DNA of 64,000 bases from Cryptomeria japonica (GCF_030272615.1 NC_081412.1:693356083-693420082); one strand, 5' to 3'. Positions 11,113 through 23,100 are shown, numbered from the stretch's first letter. Notes: a model not told the origin generated them from the sequence alone. Made by a program: numbers and translations.

Positions 11113-11579
11113 TGCAGCCACATATAAAAGGATCCCTAAAGGGGAAGTATGGTCCATGCAACAAGACCAAAACAAAACAAGACAACATAAGAGAGGGAGA
11201 GAATGCTAGATCATGCATGGATCAATTTATTGATTCAAATACAACTATCAGTAACATTCGGCTTACATGCAGGCAACTACCTTATTACAAAAATACATCC
11301 ATATGCATCAATCTAAAAGAAAACAGCAGATTCAAACTACAATCTACTATTATATATCCTGAGTATTGAATCTACTATGAGAAAATAAATCATAATATAG
11401 CATCAAGGAACATCTGGGTCAGCCAAGAAAGTTTAGATTCCCCAAGGAAACAAAAATTAAACATGTAGATAGGTTGGGCAAGGATGAGATGAAAATCCTC
11501 TAGAAAAGAATCACCGTGAAGCACAGACTGACAAGAGGGTCAGCCAGGCATCAAAGATCATTGCACACATGATAAGTCA
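11113..11579 (-). repeat. Gypsy K 5' LTR (right on the plus strand)
   Basis: 467 bp, paired with 4390-4856. Plus-strand edges are TGCAGCCACATA and CATGATAAGTCA. It adjoins the primer-binding site on the interior side, which fixes the minus orientation of the element. Confidence 0.85.
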
Positions 11580-11910
11580 TCTCCACAAATCAAGGAATCA
11601 CTCACAAGATCTAGGAACACCAACTAGACATTAAGCTCAAGCATCTAGGGAAACAGAAAATTTCCAACCAATATAGAAGCAATAAGTTGTCGGAAAGTGA
11701 TCCAAATGAAATGTGGATCCAGAACAAGAAAGATGAATAGAAATGAAGTTCAAATTGAACTCCGTAAGAGAAATGGTCAATTCCATGGTATCTGATAACT
11801 CTTAGAAACAAAGTTACTACAAAGAACAAAGAAACTAAAAGGAAATATATTTGGGTGATGCAAGATTGCCAAGAACTAAGGATGCTCCTGCATCAGAAGG
11901 TAATACTTAT
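11580..11910. other. Unassigned 330-bp segment between gypsy LTR and copia F
   Basis: The copia F frame left at 4389 resumes at 11911, so these bases are extra to both elements as I read them. I saw no ORF, LTR edges or match elsewhere in the window. It may be filler from a rearrangement or a remnant of another insertion. Confidence 0.4.
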
Positions 11911-12389
11911 ATGCAAGGGATATTCTCAAGTAGAGGGCATATATTTTGAGGAGACATTTGCACATGTTGCAAGACTTGAAGCAATCTGAATGTTCTTGGT
12001 ATTCTCAGCCTATAAAGGATACAAAGTTTATCAAATGATATTAAATCTATATTTCTCAATGGGAATATAGAAGAAGAGGTCTACATTGAGAAACCTGAAG
12101 GGTTTCAGCTATATGAAGATGATAATTTTGTTTGCAGATTGAAAAAAGCATTATATGGTTTAAAGAAGGAACCTAGACCATAGTATTCCAGTCTGGATAA
12201 GTATCTCCATCAGTAAGGTTTGAAAAAAGGAAATATTGACAACAATTTATATATCAATATAGATGGTGACCATATCATCTTAGTTATGGTATATTTAGAT
12301 GATATCATCTTTGGAGCCAACAAAGATATTCTATGCAAAGAATTTTCTAATTAGATGCAATCAGAGTTTGAAATGTCCATGCTTGGAGA
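11911..12389 (+). pseudogene. Copia F reverse transcriptase, middle part
   Basis: Reads CKGYSQVEGIYFEETFAHVARLEAI, the copia RT block that would follow the fragment ending at 4389. Then come YKGYKVYQM and [13 protein letters not shown]-like remnants in shifted frames, LYGLK-like, and the catalytic YLDD around 12294-12305 (VYLDDIIFG). Stops and frameshifts are frequent. It ends where the left LTR of element A starts. This copy keeps the CAA (Gln) codon at a position that is a shared TAG in the three J copies. Confidence 0.8.
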
Positions 12390-13343
12390 TGTTGGCAATT
12401 GACACTCATCTGGTGATCTCCAGTGATTTCTGGAGGTTTTTGGTAGATTATTATTGGTTTAGGGTTGTCATTGATGGCAACTCTTCTTGGAGATCCAATC
12501 CGGAGGTCGTAATATTTCTTATCCAGAAGTAGGTTTTAACCGGTAACCGATTAATCGGTATTTCAAGAGAAACAGTGCAGTTTTGGGTTCGGAAGATTTA
12601 TGGTCATTGCGATGATTTTGGTAACTAAGTTCGAGGTGATAATGATGAGGTCAACATTGGTAAAGAATTTTGGTAAATTGTTTTGGTCTATTGTTATGTT
12701 TTGTTAGAGATTAAAGCCGACTTGAAGCTACATGTTACATTTTTAATAACCCATTTGGAGGAGATTATTATTGATATGATTAGATATATATGATTGAATT
12801 GGTGATTGGTTTTTGGTGTGATTGAGCGTAGTTTCATGTGTGCATTTGATTCCAAGGTGATCCGGTAGCTAACTAAGATAGAAACAGAGCATATTGTAGA
12901 GCAAGTACAGTTAGAGATCTTGTGCTTAACTAGAACTCATTTTTGCATTGTTAGATTCTATTTCAAAGTTCTTTAATTGTATTTCCTCATTAGAATCAAA
13001 TTGTAAGTTAGTGAGACTTCCCTAAAGGTTGTAGCCTTTCGAGTCATTGTAATTTAGTGAGCTCTAGGTAGTGTTCTTGAATGAAAGTGTATTCCCCATC
13101 TATGTAATTATATAATCCTGGCCATAGTATATGAATATTGTGGGTTCCAGCCCCATTGTGGTTTTTCCCCTTCTGGGTTTCCACATAAATATTTGGGTGT
13201 TGTGGATTTGTGGTTTATTTATTGCTTGCTTATGTTCTTTACTATTATGCATTGCTAACCGATGGATAAAGAATAAGTTTTTGAATTTTATTTTGAGCAT
13301 AACACTGATTCACCCCCCCTCTGAGTGTTCCTTGACTCTAACA
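12390..13343 (+). repeat. Element A left LTR
   Basis: Starts TGTTGGCAATTGACACTC and ends TTGACTCTAACA. The first 77 bases match 24492-24568. The U5 module is present: GTGAGCTCTAGGTAGTG, CATTGTGGTTTTTCCCC, and the terminal stem AACACT / AGTGTT (13301-13329) around a C-rich loop. Confidence 0.85.
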
Positions 13344-13400
13344 ATTGGTATTAGAACCTAGTTCCTCTAAGGAAGCTTAACCTCTTGAGGAAGGTCTCGG
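13344..13400 (+). promoter_or_regulatory. Element A primer-binding site and leader
   Basis: ATTGGTATTAGAACC directly follows the LTR and differs from the usual ATTGGTATCAGAGC by two transitions. The leader GCTTAACCTCTTGAGGAAG at 13376-13394 matches those of H, D and the J copia elements. Confidence 0.75.
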
Positions 13401-13433
13401 AGATTGATTCAGTGGATTCCAATTTTTAGAGAC

Positions 13434-14611
13434 AACTCAGTGTGGCACTTGAGGATCTTGATGCAACCATAAATGAGATATGTAATTTGAAGAACCTAAA
13501 TGTTGCTGATGATTTCATTAATGACTTGAAGGATCAAGTGAACACTTCTAGAGACGAGGAAAGAATTGATTGAAAAGATGAAGAAGAAAGAAGATCAGAT
13601 CATGGAATACTAGGATAAAGCTGATGAAGTCAACAAGCTTGAAAGAGAGAATGTTTCTTTGAAGAATGAGATGCAATCCATTGTGATGAGGCTGACTAAG
13701 GAGATTGAGGACCAATAGAAAAATGAAGAAAATTTGGAAAAATCATTGAAGAAAAGAGCTGATGATTGTTTCAAGCTTACCTATGAGAATGATTAGTTGA
13801 AGCTTGAGTTGACATAGTCAGGAATAATGGTCAAGAACTTGAAAGACAGATTGCTACCTTGAGGGATGAACTTGCTACTACTAATGAGTACAAAGAAAAG
13901 TTCAAGGATAGCTCAACAAGGCTTGATGAGATGCTGAATAGTCAAAGAAATGCAAAGGACATGCAAAGACTTGGATTTGAGAAAGGTGAATCCTCTAGAT
14001 CTGGACAAGGCAATGTAACACCTAATCAAAAGAAGAGAAATCATCCTCTAGTAAGACAACCTAATGCTCATAAATACAATGGTAGATTCTTTACTTGCAA
14101 GAAATTTGGTCATATGGTGAATCAATGTAGAAGTAGGATGAATAATGGAATGAACAACATGAATAATGCTCCTACCTTTACCAGTCAGTATTTCATATGC
14201 TATAATTTTGGTCACAAGTCAAATGTGTGTAGAGAAGTGATGAATAACTTTCAGAACAAAATATGTTATGCTTGTGGAATTTTTGGACATATCTCTAATC
14301 AATGCAAGACAAGATCAAATAAAATGAACTCAAGACCTATGCAAAATAATGTTATTTGCCAAGCGTTCAACAAAACCAATCACATTACAATGTACTATAG
14401 AAGCAAGAACAATGTTCTGGTAGACAAGAGTAAATCAGATGAGAAGGGAAAAGAGAAAGTAGAAGAGAGGAAGGATACACATGAGAAGATGTGGGTAAGA
14501 AAAGATGAATCTAGAGTTGACAGCATGACTCTACACCCAAACCTGGTGCAAGATCTTCATCCAATAACTAGGGCTTTATGCTTTAGGGGGATATTTTCAT
14601 GCAGATTCTAA
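13434..14611 (+). pseudogene. Element A Gag-like protein: coiled coil plus zinc knuckles
   Basis: The first 420 bp encode a Glu/Lys/Leu-rich coiled coil with several stops and frameshifts. From 13859 an open frame of 250 codons continues with LGFEKGESS, then four knuckle-like blocks: FTCKKFGHMVNQC, FICYNFGHKSNVC, CYACGIFGHISNQC (intact CCHC) and a degenerate CQAFNKTNHITMYY. A basic-acidic tail follows. Knuckles of this kind bind element RNA. I see no capsid domain (UBN2 or Retrotrans_gag) as in the J copia or gypsy Gag. The layout matches B (27028-28308) and D (52018-52975). Confidence 0.7.
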
Positions 14612-14619
14612 GAACCCCC
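14586..14619 (+). other. GGGGG / CCCCC inverted repeat after gag in element A
   Basis: AGGGGG at 14585-14590 pairs with CCCCC at 14615-14619 across 24 bases. The same arrangement with a 25-base loop occurs after gag in B (28325-28359). It lies at the gag to ORF2 junction. Confidence 0.4.
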
Positions 14620-14975
14620 TCTTCAATGATCTACAATCATTTCTAGAAGGTTGCAAAAGAATTGATTCATATGTCCAGATGATATCTGGAAGTTTTAGAA
14701 GGATTTGATGCTTTGGTATGCAATTTCATGAAAAACATGATAACCGGTTGCTGCATTTATTACAGTGGAAAATTAGGTTTTTGAAGGATAAAAGTGCATT
14801 TTGAAGTTTCATTTGTCATAATGTGATCAAGCGATTAGAGCAGAGAAGAGAACAAAGCAATTCAACAACTCCAACAATGATTTTAGTGACTCTTAAGAAA
14901 ATTTCAGCGCCCAGTTGTGCAACAAGTTATTTATTTTTTCAGACTTTTAGTTTTGTGCAAACCCTAGCCTTTGAA
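14620..14975 (+). other. Gag-ORF2 spacer of element A
   Basis: About 350 bp without a supported gene. Equivalent spacers separate the two ORFs in B (28360-28739) and D (53150-53436). Confidence 0.4.
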
Positions 14976-17041
14976 ATGGATTCAACTTCCGGTATTGCTA
15001 TCCTATTGGTGGTTGAGATTAAGGATAGGGCCTGATTAGTTTTCAAGAAACACCCTTTTAAGTCGGTTGAGGATGATCCAAAAGGTTCTTTTTCATCTAT
15101 CCCCTATGGTGTTCTCCACAATGAAGACATTAGGGCTTACATTCACTGCAATCTCAAGGAGCTTGGAAATGCAGATATGTTGGATTTTTACAACAAGCAT
15201 TTGGATAATAGTTTGGGCAATTTGAAACTAGAATACAAGGTACTTGAAGACAAGGGTTTCTCATAGTTCATGCATTTTCCATTATTTGATGAGGTAGAGT
15301 GGATCCAATACATTCTTAGTTGTGTACATGATGAGTTTATATGGCTTGATAGGCCACACTAAATCATGAAGCAGGTGATCTGATTAGTAACTGGCCTAGC
15401 ACAAATCGGTGATGTGCCTAGTTTGAGGAAAGTATCTAATGATGCCATGATAGCCATGATGGGTTCCAAGTTTGATAGCAGAGCCATGACCATTAATGAC
15501 ATTCTGGAGAATGATGTAAAGTTGGCATCAATGGTAGTTGGTTACAAGGTTTACCAATCTAGAAGGTACAAATCTATTTTTGGTACCACTATTTGCTCTG
15601 CATACCAGATGCTTAATAATGATAAAAGTTATGACCTATGCACTTCCCTCATGATTGAATTACTAAGCAATTTGAAGAAGATCAAACATGATAAAAATCA
15701 CACATTTAAATATGGTACACTTTTTATTTGCTTGGCTTTGTATTTCCTGAATGAGATACTTGGTATAAAAGGGAAGGTCCAATGGGCCTATGATAGACCA
15801 ATGGACATGCAGATCAAGGAAAGATTATGAGGAGTTGGATATGTAATAATGAGGATATCTTCTCTTTGGGGATATTTCAAAACCTTCCAAACTGCAATGA
15901 AGAGCAGGGAGAGGATCCCCAAGGACGTTGTAGAAAAATATGAGCAAACCATTTGTTTCATGATCGATAAGGATCAATATCTAATGGAAGCAGTGGAGCC
16001 CCAGATAGTATGGATCATGCCCATGGGTATGAAGTTGACTCTATTACACTTGAGACATATGCCCAACATCTTTTGAGTCAACTGGTGGATCCCAAGGAAG
16101 GGAGATTTGGGACTTGCAAAGAGAAGGATCTTAGTCTTCACGTGCAATTTACTTCTCCTACCTAGAACAAAAAAGTTACTAGGATGGAAAAGGAAGTGGT
16201 AGTTCAGATGGGTTTCACCCGAGAGGCAGTGAAGAAAGAAAGGGAAAGTCATGCACAGATGGAGATTAAGTCAACTCTTTCTCTGGTAGCCCAACCTGCA
16301 AAACCTAACCCATCCAAGAAAGGTGTACTAAAGTAGAAGGAGAAGCCTAAAAGAACCTATGTTGCGGTATCTTTGGTAGCCTCAGAAACTGAGTCTGAGG
16401 AGGAAGAAGGAAAGGCAAAGAAGAAGGGGCAATCTATCAGAGTGGTGAGGAAGTCATGGTTTAGTGGAGCCCAACAAAGAAAAAAGAAAAAATTAGATCT
16501 CATTTCTACTGAAAGTCCCAAGAGAGAAAGGAAAGTCAAGACTCAACCTGAGTTCGGTACACAACAAGGTAAATTTGAATATGTTCCCTCATTGAAATCA
16601 AATCAGTTAATTGATGAGATAATTGTAGATGGCAATTTGAAGAATCTTGGAGCATGTTATGAAAATTTTGTTGAAGGAGATAAGAGAAAAATTGAAGAAG
16701 CAGTTGTATTATATCTACAAAATTTTAGTGAAACATTAATTGAATTGGAAAAGTCCATTCCAAAAGATTTGTATAGTTAGATTGATGCAAGAAGAAAGAA
16801 TTCTAGTAATATTGATAGAGAAATGAAGGAGAGAGAGATAGCGAATGTATGTACTTGTATTACTCATGGTGAAGAAAAGAGGCTAATTGAAGAGGTAAAT
16901 AAGAAGAAAATTAGAAGTAAAAATAGGATTAACAGATTGATGATTGGAAATGTAGAAGAGGTAAGGAAAGAGATAGAGGAGATGTGGAGGAAGATAATTG
17001 CAAATGACCATCTGTATAGGGATGCATTCAAGCCATCTTAG
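14976..17041 (+). pseudogene. ORF2 of element A, unknown conserved protein (broken)
   Basis: The ATG at 14976 (MDSTSG) matches the start of ORF2 in B and D. Conserved blocks in order: SIPYGVLHNED and YIHCNLKELG (15100-15165), SCVHDEFIWLDRPH (15320-15360), FDSRAMTINDI (15470-15505), ASMVVGYKVYQSRRYKSI, SYDLCTSLMIELLSNLKKIK, FKYGTLFICLALYFLNE (15700-15750), VEKYEQTICFMIDKDQYLMEAVEPQ. After a K/E-rich linker come LIDEIIVDGNLKNLG and SIPKDLYS (16600-16780). Stops occur at 15034, 15262 and 15828, with a frameshift between 16076 and 16373. I do not recognise the family. It lacks RT, RNase H, integrase and protease motifs. Confidence 0.6.
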
Positions 17042-17113
17042 TCATAAGATAAGAAAGGTGTTTCGGGAAGTCAGAAGGTTGAAACTCAATTTGAGGATCA
17101 TCTAGAAGACCAA

Positions 17114-18290
17114 GGTAATACTCCACTAGATGCTGAGACTAGTTATTCTCCTCTGGTAGTAGATAGCTTTGCAACACTTAAGATCCAACAAGTTGATACT
17201 GCACCAAGTGGCGACACCGGTGCAACAAATAAAAGGGACAAGGGAGAGAAGAAGGATGTTGAGACAATAGAGGCTAACGTTGATAAGGTTGAAAAGAGAA
17301 AGTATAGCTAATTAGGTAATTTTCACTCCTCCGATTACAAGGAACCTACCTCATATTCCCATTAATCATGATAGTTCTATTAATCTTGGGAAGATGAGCC
17401 CTGCTGAGAAGCTCATGCTCGCAACTATTGTACAAGCTCAGGCTAGCCAAGATCTGGGGAAGTCTAAATCAGAAGATAAAAAGATAATTTTGATCTCTAT
17501 AAATGTTTTGCAGAAGGTGGCCCCTAATGTATACTTATATTCAAATAACAGCCCCTCTAGTAAATTATTACAGTTAATTAACAGTGTAAATACCAATTTT
17601 GATTCTTTGGAGAAGATGACTTCATAGAAAGTTTGGGATAGGTTCAAGGATGTTAGGAAACAAACATTCCAGAAAATGATTGAAGATGATAGAGTGAGAT
17701 TAAATAAGAGACTATAGATTATTTCTGACACATTGTCAGAAGCCAGTAAATTGTACAAAACCTACCTAATTTTGCCTAAGTTCATTGTGGATTTTGATAA
17801 GTAGATAGGTGTTTGCCAAGGAAATCTTGTTGGTATTTCTCAGTGCTTTGATCCAAATGCAACTCTAACTAGAACTGTTGAAGGACATATTATAGCCTTA
17901 AATGATCAGATCTCAAGCCTTCGAGCAGATAAGGAGAAAATTTTGAGAAACGTTGGTGAACTCTAGAACCTGATTGCCACCCAGTTGGACACTATATTAA
18001 GTAATAAGGTCAATTGTATGAAGGAGTTGGCCTGACTTGTATCATCTTATCTGAGAGAGAGAAATTCATGCCACTATATTTTGTGCATTCATCATAGTTT
18101 TGGACAACTTGAAGAGTGGGTAGGATACTCACGTAGGATTTTTAAGACTATTTATGCTGACCTCTTCAAGTATTTGTAAAGTGTTTGTCATTTGTATATA
18201 CCTTTTGGACAACACCCCATCTTTGGCATTGTTGTCAAAGGGGGAGATGAATGGTGAAAAATGTATTGAAGAGTGGAATTCTTTGTCTAA
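17114..18290 (+). repeat. Element A 3' triplication, unit 1 (1177 bp)
   Basis: Direct repeat starting GGTAATACTCCACTAGATG and ending ...TTCTTTGTCTAA. It contains a decayed coiled-coil C-terminal part of ORF2 (ISSLRADKEKILRNVGEL, TQLDTILSNKVNCMKELA) followed by a non-coding tail with the polypurine-like GTCAAAGGGGGAGATG near 18234. Confidence 0.8.
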
Positions 18291-19649
18291 GGTAATACTC
18301 CACTAGATATTGAGACTGGTGATGCTCCTCCGGTGGTAGATAGCTCTGTAGCCCCTGAGATCCAACAGGTTGATACTACACCAAGTGGTGACACTAGTGC
18401 AATAGATAAAAGGGACAAGGGAGAGAAGAAGGATGTTGAGACAATAGAGGCTAAGGTTTTTGAGGTTGACAAAGGCAAAAGTATAGCTGATTCAACAATT
18501 GTCACTCCTCTAATTATAGGGACCATGCCTCAGATTTCCATTAATCTTGATGGTTTTGTTAATCTTGAGAAGATGTCTACCATGAGAATCTCATGCTCAT
18601 AGTTGTTGTACAAGCTCAAGATAGCCAAGATCTGGTGAAGTCTAAATCAAAGGATAAAAAGCTAATTTTGATGTCTATAAATGTTTTGCAGAAGGTGGCC
18701 CCTAATTAATAGTGTAAATACCAGTTTTGATTCTTTGGAGAAGATAGTTTCACAAAAAGGTTTGGATAAGTTCAAGGATGTTAGGAAACAAACATTCTAG
18801 AAAATGATTAAAGATGATAGAGTGAGATTTGTCATGCCCAAAATTTAGGGCAAAAACGGTACAATTTTTTTTTTTAAAAGATACTAATTTAATTAATAAA
18901 CACACTCTTGCGACAAGCGTTAAAGAAAATTTCATTATTAAATTCTGACTAAATTCGAACGAACAAAGCTTCGTTGAAAATGTTATATTTTAATTGCGGA
19001 AAAGCCTACTGGTTTAGATTCTATTTCCAAAAGATATTTAGTTAATAGTTTTATTAAATTAATCATACTAAAAATATTAGGAGAGATATTTTAAAATTTA
19101 TTTCCCACTATCACTATATAGTCTTAGCAATTTTAATTAATTTCTCCTTTACAATTTTTTTTTCAAATCAATATTGTGTACATATAAAATGCACATATAT
19201 ACATATAGATTATGCATATATTTTGAATATCAATAATTTAATTTATTAAATCAATAAAGCTCAAAAAAAACATACATATATATACATATATATATTCCCA
19301 TATATATATATATATGAAAACATATATATTTATATATATATATTCTACTTATATTCCAATACTTTAATCCTAACCTCCTAAATCCATTGCAACTTTCTAA
19401 ATATCATCTCTTAATTCCTCAACCCTAATTAGGGTTCTAAATTCTTATTTAACCATTACCTAAACCCAAAATACATATTATTTTTTTTATATTTTAAAAA
19501 CTAAACTTCCCTAGCCCCTATCGGGCTAGGGTTTAACCCATTTCCTTTTTAACAGATGAAGATTCATGCTGGGCCGAAGAGCTAACAAGCGGCCATGAAT
19601 ACCAAGCTTGCCGGTCACTGGGGTTTCAAGTGGCGGCTGGCCGCGCGCA

Positions 19650-19851
19650 CCACTGTGTGAGCTCACAGTGGCGCCGCGGCACCACTGTGTGCCCACACAG
19701 TGGGCGCCGCTAGCGGCTCCCCACTGTGTGGCCACACAGTGGCGGCCGTGGTCGTCCACTGTGTGCCCACACAGTGGGTGCCGCAAGCGGCTCCACTGTG
19801 TGTGCACACAGTGGGCGCCGCGCGGTTGTCCACTGTGCGTACACACAGTGG
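19650..19851. repeat. Array of six GC-rich 22-bp palindromes in E1
   Basis: Six units, starting at 19650, 19682, 19721, 19756, 19793 and 19830, have the form CCACTGTGTG, two bases, CACACAGTGG. Unit 3 is a perfect palindrome; units 2, 4 and 5 have perfect ten-base arms; unit 6 has one mismatch; unit 1 is degenerate in the centre. Spacers are 10-17 bp and GC-rich, often containing GCCGC. The array lies in a GC-rich island (about 19560-19870) inside very AT-rich sequence and has no counterpart in E2. Confidence 0.9.
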
Positions 19852-20095
19852 AGTCCGCGGGGGGCCCCAAACATATTTTTTTTTATAAATTTTTTTTAAA
19901 AAAATTAAAATACATAATAATATTTATATGTATATATATATATATATAAATAACTTAAATAAGCATAGAAAAAATAAAATTGAAATTTATTTCAATATAA
20001 ATTTATATAAGTTTTTTTTTGAAGAGAATTTTACATACAAAATTCTAAACTAATATAATAAAGAAAAAGATAACATTAAGTTTAATCAAAAATAG

Positions 20096-20096
<1 letters not shown>

Positions 20097-20142
<46 letters not shown>
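20097..20142. repeat. (AT)n microsatellite in E1
   Basis: About 23 uninterrupted AT dinucleotides in an AT-rich part of E1. Confidence 0.9.
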
Positions 20143-20144
<2 letters not shown>

Positions 20145-23100
20145 TTTATAAAACTAGCTTTTAAATCAATGTTAACAAAAATGCAATTCAAAGTATTTTA
20201 TAAAGATACATTATACTTTTTCTGGAAATAAAGAAATCCATTTATATATATTTTTTAAATAGAATATTCACTTAAAACAACTTTTTTTTATAAAAAATAC
20301 ATAGAAATCTTTCAACAACAATAATCTTTTATTTGCCACAAGTGAAATATAATTAAAGTCTAAATGAAGAACAAATCTTTTATTTCTTTCCATAATACAA
20401 GAAGCTTTTTTTTTTTTTTAAAACCAGAAGTAGAAATAACAAGCTTTTCTTTCTTTAAAACATCTCTAAAATATTCTACCAAATTTACAGAATGATTTCT
20501 CTGAACAGTCACAACATTAAGACTTCAAGTCTACTATTACAAATTTCAACTTGCTTCTCCTTTCTCTTGAATTGAGGCATTTATTTACAACAACTTTAAA
20601 ACATACATCTGCAACTGAATTCAAATATCTTCAAATACAATCTTCTGAATATCTTTCATGAATCCTATCCTCTTTCTTCTGAATTTCTTGCATAATAGAA
20701 AAACACAAAATTGACCACGGAGTGCTCACCTCCCAGCCTAGGCTAACTGGTAGCCACCCCCGAGCTCGGAGAACCAATTCCTAGACGGGTACAAACAGGC
20801 AAACACAAAGAAACACAAAACCTACAAATATTCCAGACACATTCCCAACCTGGCTTTCACAGCACCACACTCTGGTGGTGAATAATTTCAAAGGGTGGTA
20901 GTGGACCAAATACCCTGAGGAGAATCTGCAAGTATGTAATAACAAGAAGCCACCTCATGGCACAAATAACATATCAAAATCTCAACCCCATAATCCTTAT
21001 GCCCCCCAAAGGCATTCTAGCCTTATAACCCTCCTTATGACCCCCATTGCACAAATAGGCCATGCAGCAAGGGTCACACAAAGATCCCTTGTGATCGCTC
21101 TCTAAAGAGAGTCTCTCACTCGAGGGCTGTCACTGCTACCACCCTCAAGATCCTCTTCTCTCCCAAGAGAAAGAGAGATCTTGAGAAAACTCCCAAAACA
21201 CATTCATTCATAAAACAAAACCAAAAGATTTTCAAACATTCGTTTTCAAGAATACAGATTTTCTTATTCAACAACTTTCAGAAATAAACAAAATCAAGTC
21301 ATTAAAAGTAAAAATGAAACCAACCTTAATCTGCCCAAAGGTTATAATGATATCTGAAGAAGAGCTGCCCAATCCACAATTCTTTATTTTCCTTAATCAA
21401 TTTCTTTATCCCATAACATTATTTTCCAAATTTTCTTCTGTCTCCAAAAATGGAGAGTGGGTGATTAACCAGCTATTCCCAAAAATCTTCCTTAAGAAGC
21501 TCACTCTCTGAGTTCTCACAGGATTCTAAAAGAATCAACAAAAAGAAGGAAGAAAGCAAAAATGCAAAAAGACTTTCCTTCCAAGAGGGAAAAATCTTGA
21601 TTTGATTTCACTTCCATTTTCCATTTTCGCTCAACCCAAAAAAACCAATTTTTAAAGCGTTAAAAAGATCATTATAAAGTAGAAACTTGCCTAAAATTAC
21701 CCCTGACCCCTAGGTATACCTTATGGGCTTCAGGAAACCCTAATAAACTACCCCTAGGTGTTCATTTAACCCATTTTAAACCCCTCTGAAGTTTATTTTC
21801 GGGTCAAACATAAGTTGACCACTCCAAATATTATATTCTCAAAATATCTTTTTTGACAACACATTATTTTATTTAGAATTAATAATAATTAACACTTTCC
21901 CATCAAGAGACAAGATAAAATATTTAAATTTACATCCACACATGTGTCAAGTGACACTAATAAAATACTTTTACAAAAATAAACATGAAATTGTCTCTTG
22001 AGGTTTTTTTTACACAATAAATTTAAATAACACATAACACGCATGCAGCATATACTGATATGAATAAAATACAACACAAACGGGGTGTTGTCTCTCCAAA
22101 TAGACAAACCCTGGCTTTACGAACATACATAAGTCTAGGTTTGATTCTCCGTAATTTTCCATGGTCACATGGTAAATTTCCTGCGCATCTCAATTTACAC
22201 ATTAGTACTCCCAAATATTCATATAAAATATAATTCAATTATACAACAATGCACATCATTACTTGCATACAATTTTCATCTGCACAGATTGAATACATCT
22301 TTTGTCAAGCAAATTCACATAAACAATTTTCATCCCAATTCACATAAACTAAACATACATCATAGTTCTATATTCAAAGTAAAGTCCTGCAAATTCATTA
22401 ACGACATCTATCATTGCAATATCATTCTATCTAATAATCATGTAGTGTTCTATCTCATAAAGCATGTAAGTAAAACATCAATTCATAGCAATGTTATCCA
22501 ATATCCTGAAATCATATAATTTCTAAGTCTCAAAATGCATCAAAACAAAGTATCCATAGTAGTCTAAAATATAAAATCCACTGAATGTCCAACTGAGTCG
22601 AGGTGAGGCCTCACAAGATTAAATAGGAGACTGCAGATTATTTCTCGCAAATTGTCAGAAGTAGGTAAATTCTACAAAACCTGCCCAATTTTTCCTAAGT
22701 TCATAGTGGATATTGATAAGAAGATAGGTGTTTGTCAAGGAAAGCTTGCTGGCATTTCTCAGTCGTTTGATCCAAATGCAACTCTAGCCAGAAGTGTTTA
22801 AGGACAAATTATAGCCTTAAATGATTAGATCTCAAGACTTCAAGCAGATAAGGAGAAAAATTTGAGAAAATTTGGTGAACTCTGGAACTTGGTTGCCACC
22901 CAGTTGGATACTATATTAAGAAATAAGGTGGATTGTATGAAGGAGTTGGCCCGACTTGTATCATTTGATCTAAGAGAGTTAGAAATTTATGTCATTGTAT
23001 TTAGTGCTTTCATCATAGTTTTGGACAACTTGAAGAGCGGGTGGGATACTCACCTACGATTTTTGAAGACTGTTTATGCTGACATCTTCAAGTATTTGTA

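Larger units (their letters stand above)
4390..11579 (-). mobile_element. Ty3/gypsy element K, minus strand, with nested insertions
   Basis: Two 467-bp LTRs (4390-4856 and 11113-11579) flank an interior that reads on the minus strand from right to left: gag, protease, RT, RNase H, integrase. This is the Ty3/gypsy order. A primer-binding site adjoins the right-hand LTR. Inside are a copia LTR fragment (4857-5166), LTR H (5167-6215 plus leader) and solo LTR I (8601-9451). K lies in the RT of copia F. I found no matching five-base target duplication at its outer edges (GGTGG left, TCTCC right), so the ends may have been rearranged. Confidence 0.85.
18830..22615 (+). mobile_element. E1: 3786-bp solo-LTR-like unit, TSD AGATT
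   Basis: Starts TGTCATGCCCAAAATTT and ends GAGGTGAGGCCTCACA. AGATT flanks both sides (18825-18829 and 22616-22620). TG...CA edges with a five-base duplication are the signature of an LTR retrotransposon or solo LTR. There is no pol coding, and no second copy of its ends, inside. E2 (54706-58095) is a relative in the opposite orientation. Shared blocks include the region around 20720-20780 (AGCCTAGGCTAACTGGTAG) and 21110-21140 (CTCGAGGGCTGTCAC). It holds the palindrome array at 19650-19851. I saw no credible gene. An unusually long solo LTR is my reading. Confidence 0.75.

Noticed and set aside
4385-11584. Target duplication for gypsy K
   Set aside because: The five bases on either side (GGTGG and TCTCC) do not match, and 330 extra bases lie on the right, so none can be claimed.
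19650-19851. CRISPR-like array
   Set aside because: Units are palindromes with 10-17-bp GC-rich spacers in plant transposon DNA, with no cas genes; it does not fit a CRISPR array.
19526-19949. Overlapping open frames on both strands with repeated HCV-THSG/TQW-like peptides
   Set aside because: They come from the palindrome array, which is open in several frames because of its composition; no start context or known domain.
20700-21300. Host exon in E1 because of conservation with E2
   Set aside because: Conserved blocks have no long open frame and lie inside a bounded repeat; shared repeat ancestry explains them.
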